From assembly GCF_004339565.1 (NCBI RefSeq), contig NZ_SMFZ01000001.1:2418001-2482000 (forward strand): a DNA stretch of 64,000 bases, read 5' to 3'. Below are positions 1 to 8,417 of the stretch, piece after piece. Under the pieces are notes generated by a model. It had not been told where the DNA came from and made no database searches. It saw nothing but the letters and a program-made list of their open reading frames with translations. Numbering within the stretch: the first letter of the stretch is position 1; the number at the start of each line of letters is the position of its first letter. Both the position numbers and the translations under genes were made by a program. This stretch comes from Pseudonocardia endophytica. GTDB lineage: Bacteria > Actinomycetota > Actinomycetes > Mycobacteriales > Pseudonocardiaceae.

Positions 1-476
1 TCGACGTTCGCCCGCAGGAAGCTCTCGAGGTCGTCGCTGTTGCTCACCGCGTCGTTGGCCGCCTCGATCGCCCGCAGGTCGGCGTCACTGCGCTGCAGGG
101 CCGCCAGCCGGGCACAGGTGGGTTCGATGGCCTCACGCGTCTGGTGGACCGAGGCGAGGCGGAGCCGGCGGCCGCGGATGAGCATCTCCACCGAGCTCGC
201 AACGGACTCCTCGTCCGGCTGCTGGACGAACGCCCCACCGGCCCGACCGGCACGGATCCGGATCAGCCCCTGCACCTCCAGGATGCGCAACGCCTCGCGG
301 ACGGTGGTGCGGCTCATCCGGGTCTGGGTCACCAGCTCCCGCTCCGGCGGCAGTGGGGTGCCCTCGGCGAACTCACCGGACAGGATGCGCTCGCGCAGCT
401 CGGTGGCGAGCACATCGGATGCCTTGGGCACGGACATGGGCTCGAGCCGAATCGTCGACCGCACGGCGTCTGCCAC
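1..476 (-). CDS. GntR-family (FadR/FCD type) transcriptional regulator, 3' end cut by window
   Basis: The 158 codons present show an N-terminal winged helix at about residues 16-80 (LRERILSGEF, PPERELV, SRTTVREALRILE, then RAGRAGGAFV), typical of GntR/FadR proteins, followed by the start of a helical FCD effector domain (RQTREAIEPTCARLA-like). FadR-type members usually sense an acid or acyl-CoA. The GTG at 476 is chosen because AGGAGG sits just upstream; an internal ATG at 442 lacks a ribosome site. The gene is divergent from the acyl-CoA dehydrogenase operon with 80 bases between, which hold a palindrome at 497-507. Inference: it controls the neighbouring catabolic operon and itself. Confidence 0.88.
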   Translation of the reverse strand, partial: MADAVRSTIRLEPMSVPKASDVLATELRERILSGEFAEGTPLPPERELVTQTRMSRTTVREALRILEVQGLIRIRAGRAGGAFVQQPDEESVASSVEMLIRGRRLRLASVHQTREAIEPTCARLAALQRSDADLRAIEAANDAVSNSDDLESFLRANV

Positions 477-496
477 GAACTCCTCCTCATGTCTAA

Positions 497-507
497 AGGT
501 CTGACCT
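497..507. promoter_or_regulatory. Probable GntR operator AGGTCTGACCT
   Basis: This is a palindrome with perfect 5-base arms around one central base, lying midway between the divergent GntR gene and the first acyl-CoA dehydrogenase. FadR-type operators are commonly GGTC-N-GACC-like. Related half-sites occur at 1666-1674, 9292-9300, 9369-9377 and 9386-9394 upstream of other genes of the same pathway. Confidence 0.55.
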
Positions 508-556
508 AAAGTACACGGCGCGCGTGCGGGTTCGCACGCTGAACAGGGAGTACGTC

Positions 557-1636
557 ATGCGTTGGGGACTCTCGCCCGAGCAGGCCGCGTTCCGATCGGT
601 GCTCGCGGACTGGCTGGAACAGGCCTGCCCACCGGATGCCCTCCGGCGATGGCTGGAGAACGGTGACCGGGCCGGGTTCGAGCATCGCCTCCACCAGGAC
701 GGGTGGTTCGGCGTCGGCTCCCCGGAGGAGATCGGCGGCGAGGGTGGCGGGCTCGTGGAGCTGGCCGTCGCGGCCGAGGAAATGGGACGGCACGCCGCGC
801 CTGCGTCCGGCTGGCTCGCCTCGGCGGTCGCGATCCCCGCCGTCCTCGCCGATCCCGGAGCGAACGGGAAGGCCCTCGCCGACGGCCCGGGGATCACCCT
901 CGCCAGCCCGGCGGGCTCGCTCCCTGGCGCCCCGACCGGGATCCGGATCGACCCCGCGGGCCGGCTGACCGGTGTCGTCGAGACCGTGCTCGCCGCGGAC
1001 GCCGCACACACCCTCGTCGTGCCGGTCGGCGACGACGATCCCGTCCTGCACCTCGTCGACGCCGCCCAGCCCGGGGTGCGGCGCCACCCCCGCGTCCTGA
1101 CCGACCGGTCCCGGGCGGTGGCCGACGTACACCTGGAGGGCGCGACGGGAGCGCCCGTCCCGCTGGACGGCACGAGCGGCCTGGCCGCGATGGCCTCCCG
1201 CGCCGCGGTCCTGGTCGCGGCCGACGCGCTCGGCTGCGTGGTCCGCATGCTCGCCGACACCGTGGCCTACGTCGGTCAGCGCGTCCAGTTCGGCGTACCG
1301 GTCGGCTCGTTCCAGGCGGTCAAGCACGCCGCTGCGGACATGCTGGTCACGGTCGAGTCCTCCCGGTCGATCGTCTACCCGGCGGCGGCGGCGGTGCAGG
1401 AGGGGCGAGCCGACGCCGCGACGCTCGCCGCGGCGGCGAAGGCGCAGGTCTGCGGGGCCGCCGTCGCGGCAGCGGACACCGCGCTGACCCTGCACGGGGC
1501 GATCGGCTACACGTGGGAGCACGACCTGCAGTTCTTCTACAAGCGAGCGCTGCTCGACGCCGAGCTGTTCGGTTCGCCCGAGGCGTGGAACGACCGTCTC
1601 GCCGACCTGCTGGCACTCACCCCGGGCCGCGGGTGA
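557..1636 (+). CDS. Acyl-CoA dehydrogenase, small/atypical subunit type
   Basis: This 359-residue flavoenzyme-family protein has the acyl-CoA dehydrogenase C-terminal domain: QRVQFGVPVGSFQAVKHAAADM at about 228-250 and LHGAIGYTWEHDLQFFYKRA near 315. The N-terminal and middle domains are shorter and diverged compared with the next gene. It resembles the small partner of paired dehydrogenases such as PimC/PimD. No glutamate is seen at the classical EGT position. The ATG at 557 follows GGGAG by six bases; a GTG at 524 would run through the promoter region. It is the first gene of the operon. Inference: it forms a heteromer with, or acts on a bulky substrate alongside, the dehydrogenase at 1720. 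Confidence 0.85.
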   Translation: MRWGLSPEQAAFRSVLADWLEQACPPDALRRWLENGDRAGFEHRLHQDGWFGVGSPEEIGGEGGGLVELAVAAEEMGRHAAPASGWLASAVAIPAVLADPGANGKALADGPGITLASPAGSLPGAPTGIRIDPAGRLTGVVETVLAADAAHTLVVPVGDDDPVLHLVDAAQPGVRRHPRVLTDRSRAVADVHLEGATGAPVPLDGTSGLAAMASRAAVLVAADALGCVVRMLADTVAYVGQRVQFGVPVGSFQAVKHAAADMLVTVESSRSIVYPAAAAVQEGRADAATLAAAAKAQVCGAAVAAADTALTLHGAIGYTWEHDLQFFYKRALLDAELFGSPEAWNDRLADLLALTPGRG

Positions 1637-1663
1637 GGCCGCTCTGCGACCACGACGCATCTA

Positions 1664-1691
1664 TTGGTCAGTCCTTTGTTATAGTCGGTCC
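1664..1691 (+). promoter_or_regulatory. 28-base promoter box shared with 9367-9394
   Basis: Starting TTGGTC, then GTCCTTTG, then TATAGTC and ending GGTCC, this element matches the one at 9367-9394 at 23 of 28 positions. It ends 28 bases before the GTG at 1720, against 27 bases before the ATG at 9422 for the other copy. Each copy contains two GGTC half-sites. Conserved sequence and conserved distance suggest one regulator, probably the GntR protein, and an internal promoter for the second dehydrogenase. Confidence 0.55.
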
Positions 1692-1719
1692 AATATAGGA
1701 CGCGGCCGAGAGGTGAGGC

Positions 1720-2886
1720 GTGGATTTCGAGCTCAGTGAGGATCAGGCGATCATCCGGGCCGCCGTGGCGGACCTGGCCGGGAAGTTCGGCGACGACTAC
1801 TGGATGGAGCACGACCGGGACAAGGTGTTCCCGTCGGAGTTCTACGACGCCCTCGCCTCCGGCGGCTGGCTGGGGATCACCACGCCCGAGGCCTACGGCG
1901 GACACGGCTTCGGGATCTCCGAAGCGGCGCTGCTGATCGAAGAGGTGGTCCGCTCCGGCGGCGGGATGAACGCGGCCAGCGCGATCCACCTGTCGATCTT
2001 CGGGATGCACCCGGTGATCAAACACGGCTCCGCGGAGCTGAAACGGCGGACGCTACCCCGGATCGTCGACGGCTCACTGCACGTCTGCTTCGGCGTGACC
2101 GAGCCGGGCGCCGGCCTGGACACGACGAGGATCACCACGTTCGCGACGCGCGAGGGCGACCACTACCGGGTGAACGGCCGGAAGGTGTGGATCTCGAAGG
2201 CGGCCGAGTCGGAGAAGGTGCTCCTGCTGGCCCGCACGCAGAAGCTGCAGGAGGTCGACCGCAAGACCGACGGCATGACGCTGTTCCTGACCGATCTGGA
2301 CCGTGACCGGGTCGACATCCGCCCCATCCCCAAGATGGGCCGCAACGCGGTGACCTCGAACGAGCTGTTCATCGACGACCTCATGATCCCGGCCGAGGAC
2401 CGTGTCGGCGAGGAGGGCAAGGGCTTCACCTACATCCTCGACGGGCTCAATCCGGAACGGATGCTGGTCGCCGCCGAGGCGCTCGGGCTGGGCCGGGTCG
2501 CACTGGACCGGGCCGTTCGGTACGCCAACGAGCGGGAGGTGTTCGGTCGCCCGATCGGGATGAACCAGGGCCTGCAGTTCCCGCTGGCGGACTCGCTGGC
2601 CCGGCTCGACGCCGCCGAGCTGGCCCTGCGCAAGGCGACCTGGCTCTACGACCGGGGCATGCCGAGTGGACGCGAGGCGAACACGGCCAAGTACCTGTGC
2701 GCGGACGCGGGCTTCGAGGCCGCGGACCGGGCCCTCCAGACCCATGGCGGGATGGGCTACTCGGAGGAGTACCACGTCGCTCGCTACTTCCGGGAGGCAC
2801 GGCTGCTGAAGATCGCTCCGCTGTCCCAGGAGATGGTGCTCAACTACCTCGGCTCGCACGTGCTGGGCCTCCCCAGGAGCTACTGA
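1720..2886 (+). CDS. Acyl-CoA dehydrogenase
   Basis: This full-length (388 aa) FAD-dependent acyl-CoA dehydrogenase has the signature CFGVTEPGAG at 123-132, VNGRKVWIS at 151-159, the dimer-interface EVFGRPIGMNQGLQFPLA near 273-290 and LQTHGGMGYSEEYHVARYFREARL near 339-362. The usual C-terminal EGT base is replaced by APLSQE (366-371). A glutamate in LNPER (E246) aligns with the base of isovaleryl-CoA dehydrogenase and probably serves instead. It introduces a double bond alpha-beta to the thioester. GTG 1720 follows an AGAGGTGAGG ribosome site. The next gene overlaps its stop (TGATG). The substrate is inferred from context to be an alicyclic or branched acyl-CoA. Confidence 0.92.
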   Translation: MDFELSEDQAIIRAAVADLAGKFGDDYWMEHDRDKVFPSEFYDALASGGWLGITTPEAYGGHGFGISEAALLIEEVVRSGGGMNAASAIHLSIFGMHPVIKHGSAELKRRTLPRIVDGSLHVCFGVTEPGAGLDTTRITTFATREGDHYRVNGRKVWISKAAESEKVLLLARTQKLQEVDRKTDGMTLFLTDLDRDRVDIRPIPKMGRNAVTSNELFIDDLMIPAEDRVGEEGKGFTYILDGLNPERMLVAAEALGLGRVALDRAVRYANEREVFGRPIGMNQGLQFPLADSLARLDAAELALRKATWLYDRGMPSGREANTAKYLCADAGFEAADRALQTHGGMGYSEEYHVARYFREARLLKIAPLSQEMVLNYLGSHVLGLPRSY

Positions 2887-3650
2887 TGCCCGCGCTCGAG
2901 AGTTTCTCCCTCGACGGACGAGCCGCCCTCGTGACCGGGGCGGGCTGCGGCATCGGCGCCGCGGTCGCCACGGCCTTCGCCGCGGCGGGCGCCGCGGTGC
3001 TCGTGACCGACGTGGACCCGGACGCGGCCACCGCCGTCGCCTGCCGGATCGCCGGTCAGGGCGGGAACGCCGACGCTGCCGCCCTCGACGTCCGGGACCG
3101 CCCCGCCGCCGATGCCGCCGTCGCCGCGGCGGCGGCGCTCGGCGGCGGCCCGCTGCACATCCTGGTGAACAACGCCGGGGCGATCGCTCCCGCAATGTTC
3201 GGGAACCTGTCCGATGAGGACTTCCGCCGCATCGTCGACATCCACGTCGGAGGCACGTTCACCTGCTCACAGGCCGCGCTGGGATTCCTGCCCGACGACG
3301 GCAGCGGGCGGATCCTCAACGTCACCTCGGCCGCCGGACTCGTCGGCACCATCGGCCAGGCGAACTACGGCGCGGCGAAGGCCGGCGTCGTCGGGCTGAC
3401 GAAGTCGCTGGCCAGGGAACTGGCCCGGACCCGGGTCACGGTGAACGCGATCGCGCCACTGGCGGCGACCGCGATGACGGAGAACATCCGGAACAACGAG
3501 AAGCTCGCGGCCAGGACGCTGGAGCGCATCCCGCTCGGCCGATGGGCGCACCCGGAGGAGATCGCCGCGAGCTTCGTGTTCCTGGCCTCGCCCGCCGCGT
3601 CCTACATCACCGGCCAGGTCCTCCCGGTCGATGGCGGGACGGTCATCTGA
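2886..3650 (+). CDS. SDR-family oxidoreductase (FabG-like 3-hydroxyacyl-CoA dehydrogenase)
   Basis: The protein is a 254-residue classical short-chain dehydrogenase: cofactor motif TGAGCGIG at 17-24, NNAG at 95-98, catalytic S148, Y161, K165, and a C-terminal GQVLPVDGG. The acidic residue after the second strand (TDVD, 41-44) favours NAD. The start overlaps the previous stop and the stop overlaps the next start (both TGATG), so translation is coupled. In this operon it most likely oxidises a 3-hydroxyacyl-CoA to the 3-oxoacyl-CoA used by the thiolase that follows. Confidence 0.88.
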   Translation: MPALESFSLDGRAALVTGAGCGIGAAVATAFAAAGAAVLVTDVDPDAATAVACRIAGQGGNADAAALDVRDRPAADAAVAAAAALGGGPLHILVNNAGAIAPAMFGNLSDEDFRRIVDIHVGGTFTCSQAALGFLPDDGSGRILNVTSAAGLVGTIGQANYGAAKAGVVGLTKSLARELARTRVTVNAIAPLAATAMTENIRNNEKLAARTLERIPLGRWAHPEEIAASFVFLASPAASYITGQVLPVDGGTVI

Positions 3651-4837
3651 TGGCGCGCCGGAGCGGACCCTTCACCGGCCGGGACGTGTTCGTCGTCGCG
3701 GGGGCCCGGACCCCCTTCGGGCGGTCGCACCCGGAGAAGGGCTGGCACCGCGACGTGCACCCCAACGACCTGCTCGGGGCCGTCTACCGGGACCTGCTCC
3801 GACGCGCGACGATCGCCCCCGGCGTGGTCGAGGACGTCGTCGTCGGCTGTACCGCGCCGTTCGGCGAGCAGTCGCGCAACATCGGGCGTAACGCCTGGCT
3901 GCAGGAGGGATACCCACCCGAGGTGCCCGCCGTCGTCCTGGACCGGCGCTGCGGCTCCGCACAGACGGCGGGCGAGATGGCCGCGTCGCTGGTCGCATCG
4001 GGGGTGCACGATGTCGTGATCGCCGCGGGCGTCGAGCACATGGGTCACGTCCCGATGAACTCCCCGGCGGCGATCTCCGAGCTGTACGGCGACCCGTGGA
4101 CGGCCCGGATGTGGGAGCGCTACGACTTCGTGCCACAGGGCGAGAGCGCGGAGCTGATCGCGGACCGCTGGGAGCTCTCGCGCGACGAGATGGACGCGTT
4201 CGCGGCCCGGTCGCACCGGCTCGCCGCGGAGGCGGTCGCGGCGGGCCGGTTCGACGAGGAACTGATCCGCTGGGAACACGACGGCGAGATCCTGCGCGGC
4301 GACCAGACCATCCGCCCCGGGACGACCGTCGAGACGCTGTCCGGCCTCGCGACGGTGTTCCGTCCCCAGGACGGCCGGGTCACCGCAGGCAGCTCCTCAC
4401 CGATCTGCGACGGCGCGGCCGGGGTGCTGCTGGCCTCCGGTGACGCCGCCGCGGAACACGGCATGGTTCCGCGCGCCAGGATCGTCGACCAGACCACGGT
4501 CGGCGTCGACCCGGTGATCATGCTGACCGGCCCCATCCCCGCGACGCGGCGCATCCTCGACCGCAACGGGCTGACCGTCGCCGACATCGACCTGTTCGAG
4601 GTGAACGAGGCGTTCAGCTCGGTGGTACTCGCCTGGGAGCGCGAGCTGGAACCGGCTCCGGACCGGGTCAACGTCAACGGCGGCGCGATCGCACTCGGCC
4701 ATCCGGTCGGCGCGACCGGTGGGCGCCTGCTGGCGACCGTCGTCGCCGAGCTGGAGCGACGCGACGCCGAGCTCGGGCTGGTGACCATGTGCTGCGGCGG
4801 CGGACTCGGCACCGCCACTCTCGTCGAGCGGGTCTGA
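3650..4837 (+). CDS. Acetyl-CoA C-acyltransferase (thiolase)
   Basis: The protein is 395 residues, usual thiolase length. The nucleophilic cysteine is C101 in DRRCGSAQ, the histidine is H351 in GHPVGATGG, and the second catalytic cysteine lies in MCCGGGLG at 380-387 (C381). VNEAF near 320 is also conserved. It cleaves a 3-oxoacyl-CoA with CoA to release acetyl-CoA or another acyl-CoA. The start overlaps the SDR stop, and the CoA-transferase follows after one base, so it is part of one transcript. The Asn-Glu-Ala-Phe and GHPVGATGG motifs mark a degradative thiolase rather than a ketosynthase. Confidence 0.93.
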   Translation: MARRSGPFTGRDVFVVAGARTPFGRSHPEKGWHRDVHPNDLLGAVYRDLLRRATIAPGVVEDVVVGCTAPFGEQSRNIGRNAWLQEGYPPEVPAVVLDRRCGSAQTAGEMAASLVASGVHDVVIAAGVEHMGHVPMNSPAAISELYGDPWTARMWERYDFVPQGESAELIADRWELSRDEMDAFAARSHRLAAEAVAAGRFDEELIRWEHDGEILRGDQTIRPGTTVETLSGLATVFRPQDGRVTAGSSSPICDGAAGVLLASGDAAAEHGMVPRARIVDQTTVGVDPVIMLTGPIPATRRILDRNGLTVADIDLFEVNEAFSSVVLAWERELEPAPDRVNVNGGAIALGHPVGATGGRLLATVVAELERRDAELGLVTMCCGGGLGTATLVERV

Positions 4838-4838
4838 C

Positions 4839-6080
4839 GTGCTGGACCTGCGTCCGTACGTCCGGCCCGGCCGGGGCGTCTGGTGGGGCCAGGCCGGGGC
4901 CGAGGCCAGACCGCTGGTCGACGCCCTTCTCGACCGTGCGCCGGAGATCGGCGACGTCCACGCGTTCTGCGGTCTCAGCCTCAATCGGCGACTGCGGGAC
5001 CTTCCGCCGCAGATCCGGATGTGCTCCTACGGCGCGATGGGCGAGCTGCGCGCCACGCACCGGTCCGGGCGGCTCGACATCGTGCCTGCCCACTACTCGG
5101 CCCTGCCCTCGTTGTTCGCGGAGCGCCTGCTCCCGGTCGACGTCGGGCTGGTCCAGGTGGCACCGCCCGGCCCTGACGGCGTCTGCTCGCTCGGCATCGG
5201 CGTCGACTACGTGGCCGATGCCTTGCCGCACAGCGGCATCCTGATCGGAGAGATCAACACCCGGATGCCCGCCGCGGACGCGCCGGGCATCCCGCTCGCC
5301 CGCTTCGACGCGACGGTCGAGACCGACCGGCCGTTGCCCCAGGCCCCCGACCGCGCACCCGACCCGGTCGACCGGGCCATCGCCCGGCGCGTGGCCGAGC
5401 TCGTCTCCGACGGGGACACCCTGCAGCTCGGTGTCGGCTCGCTGCCGGGAGCGGTGCTGCAGGAGCTCACCGGTCACCGCGATCTCGGTCTGCACTCCGG
5501 CATGATCGGCGACGGCGTACTTCCGCTACTCGAGTCCGGGGTGCTCACCGGGGCACGCAAGGAGATCGACCCCGGTCGGGTGGTGGCCGGAACGGCCGTC
5601 GGGAGCCGAGAGCTCTACGACCGCATCCCGGAGCTGCCGGTGTCCTTCCGGCCGGCGAGCTACACCCACGCGCCGGGCGTGCTCGCCCGGTTCCGGCGGC
5701 TCGTCTCGGTCAACTCGGCACTGCAGGTCGACCTGCAGGGACAGGTCGGCGCCGAGAGCACCGGTGGCCGTCACATCGGGGGCATCGGCGGTCAGGCCGA
5801 CTTCTCCGGGGCCGCGGCCCGGTCCGGGGGCCTGTCGATCATCGCCCTGCGGTCGACGACCGCGGGCGGCACCTCGACGATCGTCCACCGGCTGGACGGC
5901 CCGGTGACCACCGGACGCCCCGACGTCGACGTGGTCGTCACCGAACACGGCGTGGCCTGGCTGCGCGGGGCCCCGTCGGCCCGGCGGCCCGCACGGCTCG
6001 CCGCCGTCGCCGCGCCCGGACACCGGGACGCACTGCTGCGCACCGACGAGGAGGACGCATGGGCCTGCCCGTGTCCGTGA
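4839..6080 (+). CDS. Acetyl-CoA hydrolase/CoA-transferase family protein
   Basis: The protein is 413 residues with the two-domain architecture of the Cat1/4-hydroxybutyrate CoA-transferase family: an N-terminal half with PAHYSALPSLF (83-93), a central LQLGVGSLPGAVLQEL (195-210), and a C-terminal half with NSALQVDLQGQVGAES (292-307), GGIGGQADF and TEHGVAWLRG. Members move CoA between acids or hydrolyse a CoA thioester. Where many homologues read H-(S/T)-E-M before the SDG/GDG turn, this one has HSGM (219-222), so the catalytic mechanism should not be assumed. The extreme C-terminus (EEDAWACPCP) is not typical. GTG start one base after the thiolase stop. It probably activates an acid substrate or recycles CoA. 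Confidence 0.8.
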   Translation: MLDLRPYVRPGRGVWWGQAGAEARPLVDALLDRAPEIGDVHAFCGLSLNRRLRDLPPQIRMCSYGAMGELRATHRSGRLDIVPAHYSALPSLFAERLLPVDVGLVQVAPPGPDGVCSLGIGVDYVADALPHSGILIGEINTRMPAADAPGIPLARFDATVETDRPLPQAPDRAPDPVDRAIARRVAELVSDGDTLQLGVGSLPGAVLQELTGHRDLGLHSGMIGDGVLPLLESGVLTGARKEIDPGRVVAGTAVGSRELYDRIPELPVSFRPASYTHAPGVLARFRRLVSVNSALQVDLQGQVGAESTGGRHIGGIGGQADFSGAAARSGGLSIIALRSTTAGGTSTIVHRLDGPVTTGRPDVDVVVTEHGVAWLRGAPSARRPARLAAVAAPGHRDALLRTDEEDAWACPCP

Positions 6081-6255
6081 CGGTCCACGCGATCGGACGC
6101 GCGACGGCTTCCGCAACGAACCGGAGCTCATCCCGACCGAATACGAGGTCCGGATGATCGATTCCGTGCGGACCGCCCGGCACGTGCCGGGCCGTCCGCC
6201 GACCGGCACCTGACCACGGCCCGAGCACCCGGGCCCCGCACGGAGAGAAGGACAG

Positions 6256-7014
6256 ATGAGCAACCGCACCGCGTTCGTGACCGGCGGAGCCCAGGGGATC
6301 GGCCAGGGCATCGCGACCACCCTCGGCGGGCAGGGATTCCGGGTCGCGGTCGCCGACCTGAACCTGGAGGCGGCGCAGGCCACCGCCGCGACGATCACCG
6401 AGGCGGGCGGCACCGCGCTCGCCGTTCGCGCCGACGTCACCTCCACCGAGGAGATCCGCACGGCCGTCACGACGGTCACCGAGGAGCTGGGGCCGATCGA
6501 GGTCGCCGTGAACAACGCCGGGTGGGACGACTTCATGAACTTCGTCGACACCACCGAGCCGTTCTGGGACCGCATCCTGGACATCAACTTCAAGGGCATG
6601 CTGCGGGTCTGCCACGCGGTCGTACCCGGCATGGTCGAGCGCGGTTTCGGGCGGATCGTCAACGTCGGGTCGGACGCGGGCCGGGTCGGCTCGTCCCTGG
6701 AGGCCGTGTACTCGGGGGCGAAGGGCGGCACGATCGCCTTCACCAAGACCCTCGCCCGGGAGGTCGCGACGAAGGGCGTCACCGCGAACACCGTGTGCCC
6801 CGGGCCCACGGACACCCCCGCGCTGCGCGCGTTCGCCGACAACTCCGGGCAGGGCTCCGACAAGGTCCTCGGTGGCATGACCCGCGCGGTGCCCATGAAG
6901 CGTCTGGCGTCGCCGGCCGACGTCGCCGCGGCCGTCGCGTTCTTCGCCTCCGATGCCGCCGGTTACCTCACAGGTCAGACGCTGTCGGTCAGCGGCGGCC
7001 TCACGATGGCCTGA
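6256..7014 (+). CDS. BadH-like 2-hydroxycyclohexanecarboxyl-CoA dehydrogenase (SDR)
   Basis: The protein is a 252-residue SDR with TGGAQGIG at 9-16, NNAGWDDF at 86-93, S139, Y152 and K156. It shares characteristic stretches with BadH of Rhodopseudomonas palustris as I recall it: [28 protein letters not shown] and LSVSGGLTM at the end. BadH oxidises 2-hydroxycyclohexanecarboxyl-CoA to the 2-keto thioester just before ring opening. GGAGAGAAGG precedes the ATG. The preceding 175 bases (6081-6255) hold no supported gene. A BadI-like ring hydrolase lies 1.4 kb downstream on the other strand, which supports the assignment. Paralogy with FabG-type enzymes is the alternative. Confidence 0.78.
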   Translation: MSNRTAFVTGGAQGIGQGIATTLGGQGFRVAVADLNLEAAQATAATITEAGGTALAVRADVTSTEEIRTAVTTVTEELGPIEVAVNNAGWDDFMNFVDTTEPFWDRILDINFKGMLRVCHAVVPGMVERGFGRIVNVGSDAGRVGSSLEAVYSGAKGGTIAFTKTLAREVATKGVTANTVCPGPTDTPALRAFADNSGQGSDKVLGGMTRAVPMKRLASPADVAAAVAFFASDAAGYLTGQTLSVSGGLTMA

Positions 7015-7018
7015 GCCG

Positions 7019-7587
7019 GTGCGCTTCCCCGGAGAGCGGCTGCCCGTCGACTGGACCGCCGCCCACGACTACACCGACATCCGGTACGACGACAGCGGCG
7101 GCGGCATCGGGGTGATCGTGCTGACCGGGCAGGGGCCCGACGCGTTCTGCTCCGGCGGCGACCAGCGCGTCCGCGGCGACACCGGCTACCTGACCGACCC
7201 CGATCAGGTCGGCGGTGTCGGCCGGTTCCACGTCACCGATCTGCAGGTGCAGATCCGGCGCCTCCCCAAGCCGGTCGTCGCTATGGTCGCCGGGTACTCC
7301 ATCGGCGGCGGTCACGTGCTTCACCTGGTCTGTGACCTGACCATCGCCGCGGACAACGCCCGGTTCGGGCAGGTCGGCCCGAGGGTCGGGTCCTTCGACG
7401 GCGGTTCGGCGCGGCCCTGCTCGCCCAGCAGATCGGACAGAAGCGGGCCAAGGAGTTCTGGCTGCCCTGCGAGCAGTACGACGCCGAGGAGGCCTTGCGG
7501 ATGGGGCTCGTCAACGCCGTGGTCCCCCTCGCCGAGCTGGAGGCGGAGACGGTCGCCCCGGTTCGACCGTTTTCCCGGCGCGCATGA
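7019..7587 (+). pseudogene. Decayed MenB/BadI-like crotonase (internal deletion plus frameshift)
   Basis: The N-terminus reads DYTDIRYD and then jumps to [25 protein letters not shown]; about 30 residues normally between (the DRPEVRNAF region) are missing. The frame continues through [36 protein letters not shown] and [10 protein letters not shown], then shifts by one base at about 7402. Reading the +2 frame restores [43 protein letters not shown] before an abrupt, truncated end. The C-terminal 50 or so residues are absent. The reading starts at a GTG five bases after the BadH-like gene. It is a relic of a naphthoate-synthase-like hydratase or hydrolase, probably non-functional. Confidence 0.85.
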
Positions 7588-7604
7588 CTCGAGAGGAACC
7601 CACC

Positions 7605-8375
7605 GTGACCGACGTGGTGAGCTGGACCGAAGGAGCCGAGGACGTGTTGGTCGCGACGATCGCCCGGCGCCCGGCGAACGCGCTGGGGCCACCGATCATC
7701 GACGGTCTGCACGCGGTGCTCGACGAGGCCCAGCGTCGCGGCACCCGGGTGCTCGTCCTGACGTCGGCGATCCCCGGCTTCTTCGGCGCCGGCGCCGACA
7801 TCGGACACATGCGCACGCTGGACGCCGAGTCCTTCACCGCCTACGGCGACCAGCTCCGGTTCGTCGTGGAACGACTCGCCGACGCGGATCTGGTCGGCAT
7901 CGCCGCGGTCGAGGGGGTCGCGCTGGGCGGCGGCCTCGAGCTTGCGATGGCCGCAACGATGCGGGTCGCCGGAGCCGATGCGGTGTTCGGGCTCCCGGAG
8001 GTGACGCTCGGGCTGATCCCCGGGGCCGCCGGGACGCAGCGGCTCCCGCGTCTGGTGGGCCGTGGGAGGGCGATCGATCTCATGGCCACCGGACGGAAGA
8101 TCGATGCGGCCGAAGCAGGCGCGATCGGCCTGGTGGACCGGGTGGTCCCCGCCGGCGCGGCCCTGACCGCGGCGCTGGAACTCGCCGGGCGGCTCAGGGC
8201 CGTCTCCCGACCGGCGGTCGCGGCGGTCGTCCGCGCGGTCGACGCCGCCTTCGACCGGCCGTTCGCCGAGGGACGCCGCTACGAGGTGGAGCAGATACAG
8301 CAGCTCTTCGAGCAGGGTGAGGCGGTGGAGGGCATCTCGGCGTTCTTGGAGAAGCGCGCTCCACGCTTCCGCTGA
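7605..8375 (+). CDS. Enoyl-CoA hydratase (BadK-like)
   Basis: The protein is a 256-residue crotonase with both hydratase glutamates: E112 in LGGGLELAM and E132 in [19 protein letters not shown]. The oxyanion-hole region is FFGAGADI (59-66). It should add water to a 2-enoyl-CoA such as cyclohex-1-ene-carboxyl-CoA, the step before the BadH-like dehydrogenase. The GTG at 7605 is preferred because GAGAGGA lies eight bases before it; an in-frame ATG at 7584 overlaps the pseudogene stop but has no ribosome site. It is the last gene of the operon and is followed by a strong hairpin. Confidence 0.88.
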   Translation: MTDVVSWTEGAEDVLVATIARRPANALGPPIIDGLHAVLDEAQRRGTRVLVLTSAIPGFFGAGADIGHMRTLDAESFTAYGDQLRFVVERLADADLVGIAAVEGVALGGGLELAMAATMRVAGADAVFGLPEVTLGLIPGAAGTQRLPRLVGRGRAIDLMATGRKIDAAEAGAIGLVDRVVPAGAALTAALELAGRLRAVSRPAVAAVVRAVDAAFDRPFAEGRRYEVEQIQQLFEQGEAVEGISAFLEKRAPRFR

Positions 8376-8379
8376 GCAG

Positions 8380-8408
8380 GGGCCCGGGCGGATCGTCCGC
8401 CCGGGCCC
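8380..8408. terminator. Bidirectional hairpin between convergent genes
   Basis: A perfect 13-base inverted repeat, GGGCCCGGGCGGA with its complement, is separated by only TCG. It lies five bases after the hydratase stop and ten bases before the stop of the convergent BadI-like gene. There is no T-tract, as is usual for actinobacterial terminators. Confidence 0.8.
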
Positions 8409-8417
8409 GGGTGCGTC

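Noticed and set aside
6081..6255. Possible gene fragment (DGFRNEPELIPTEYEVR...) before the BadH-like gene
   Set aside because: An open stretch of about 36 codons without a start codon or recognisable family; not supported as a gene.
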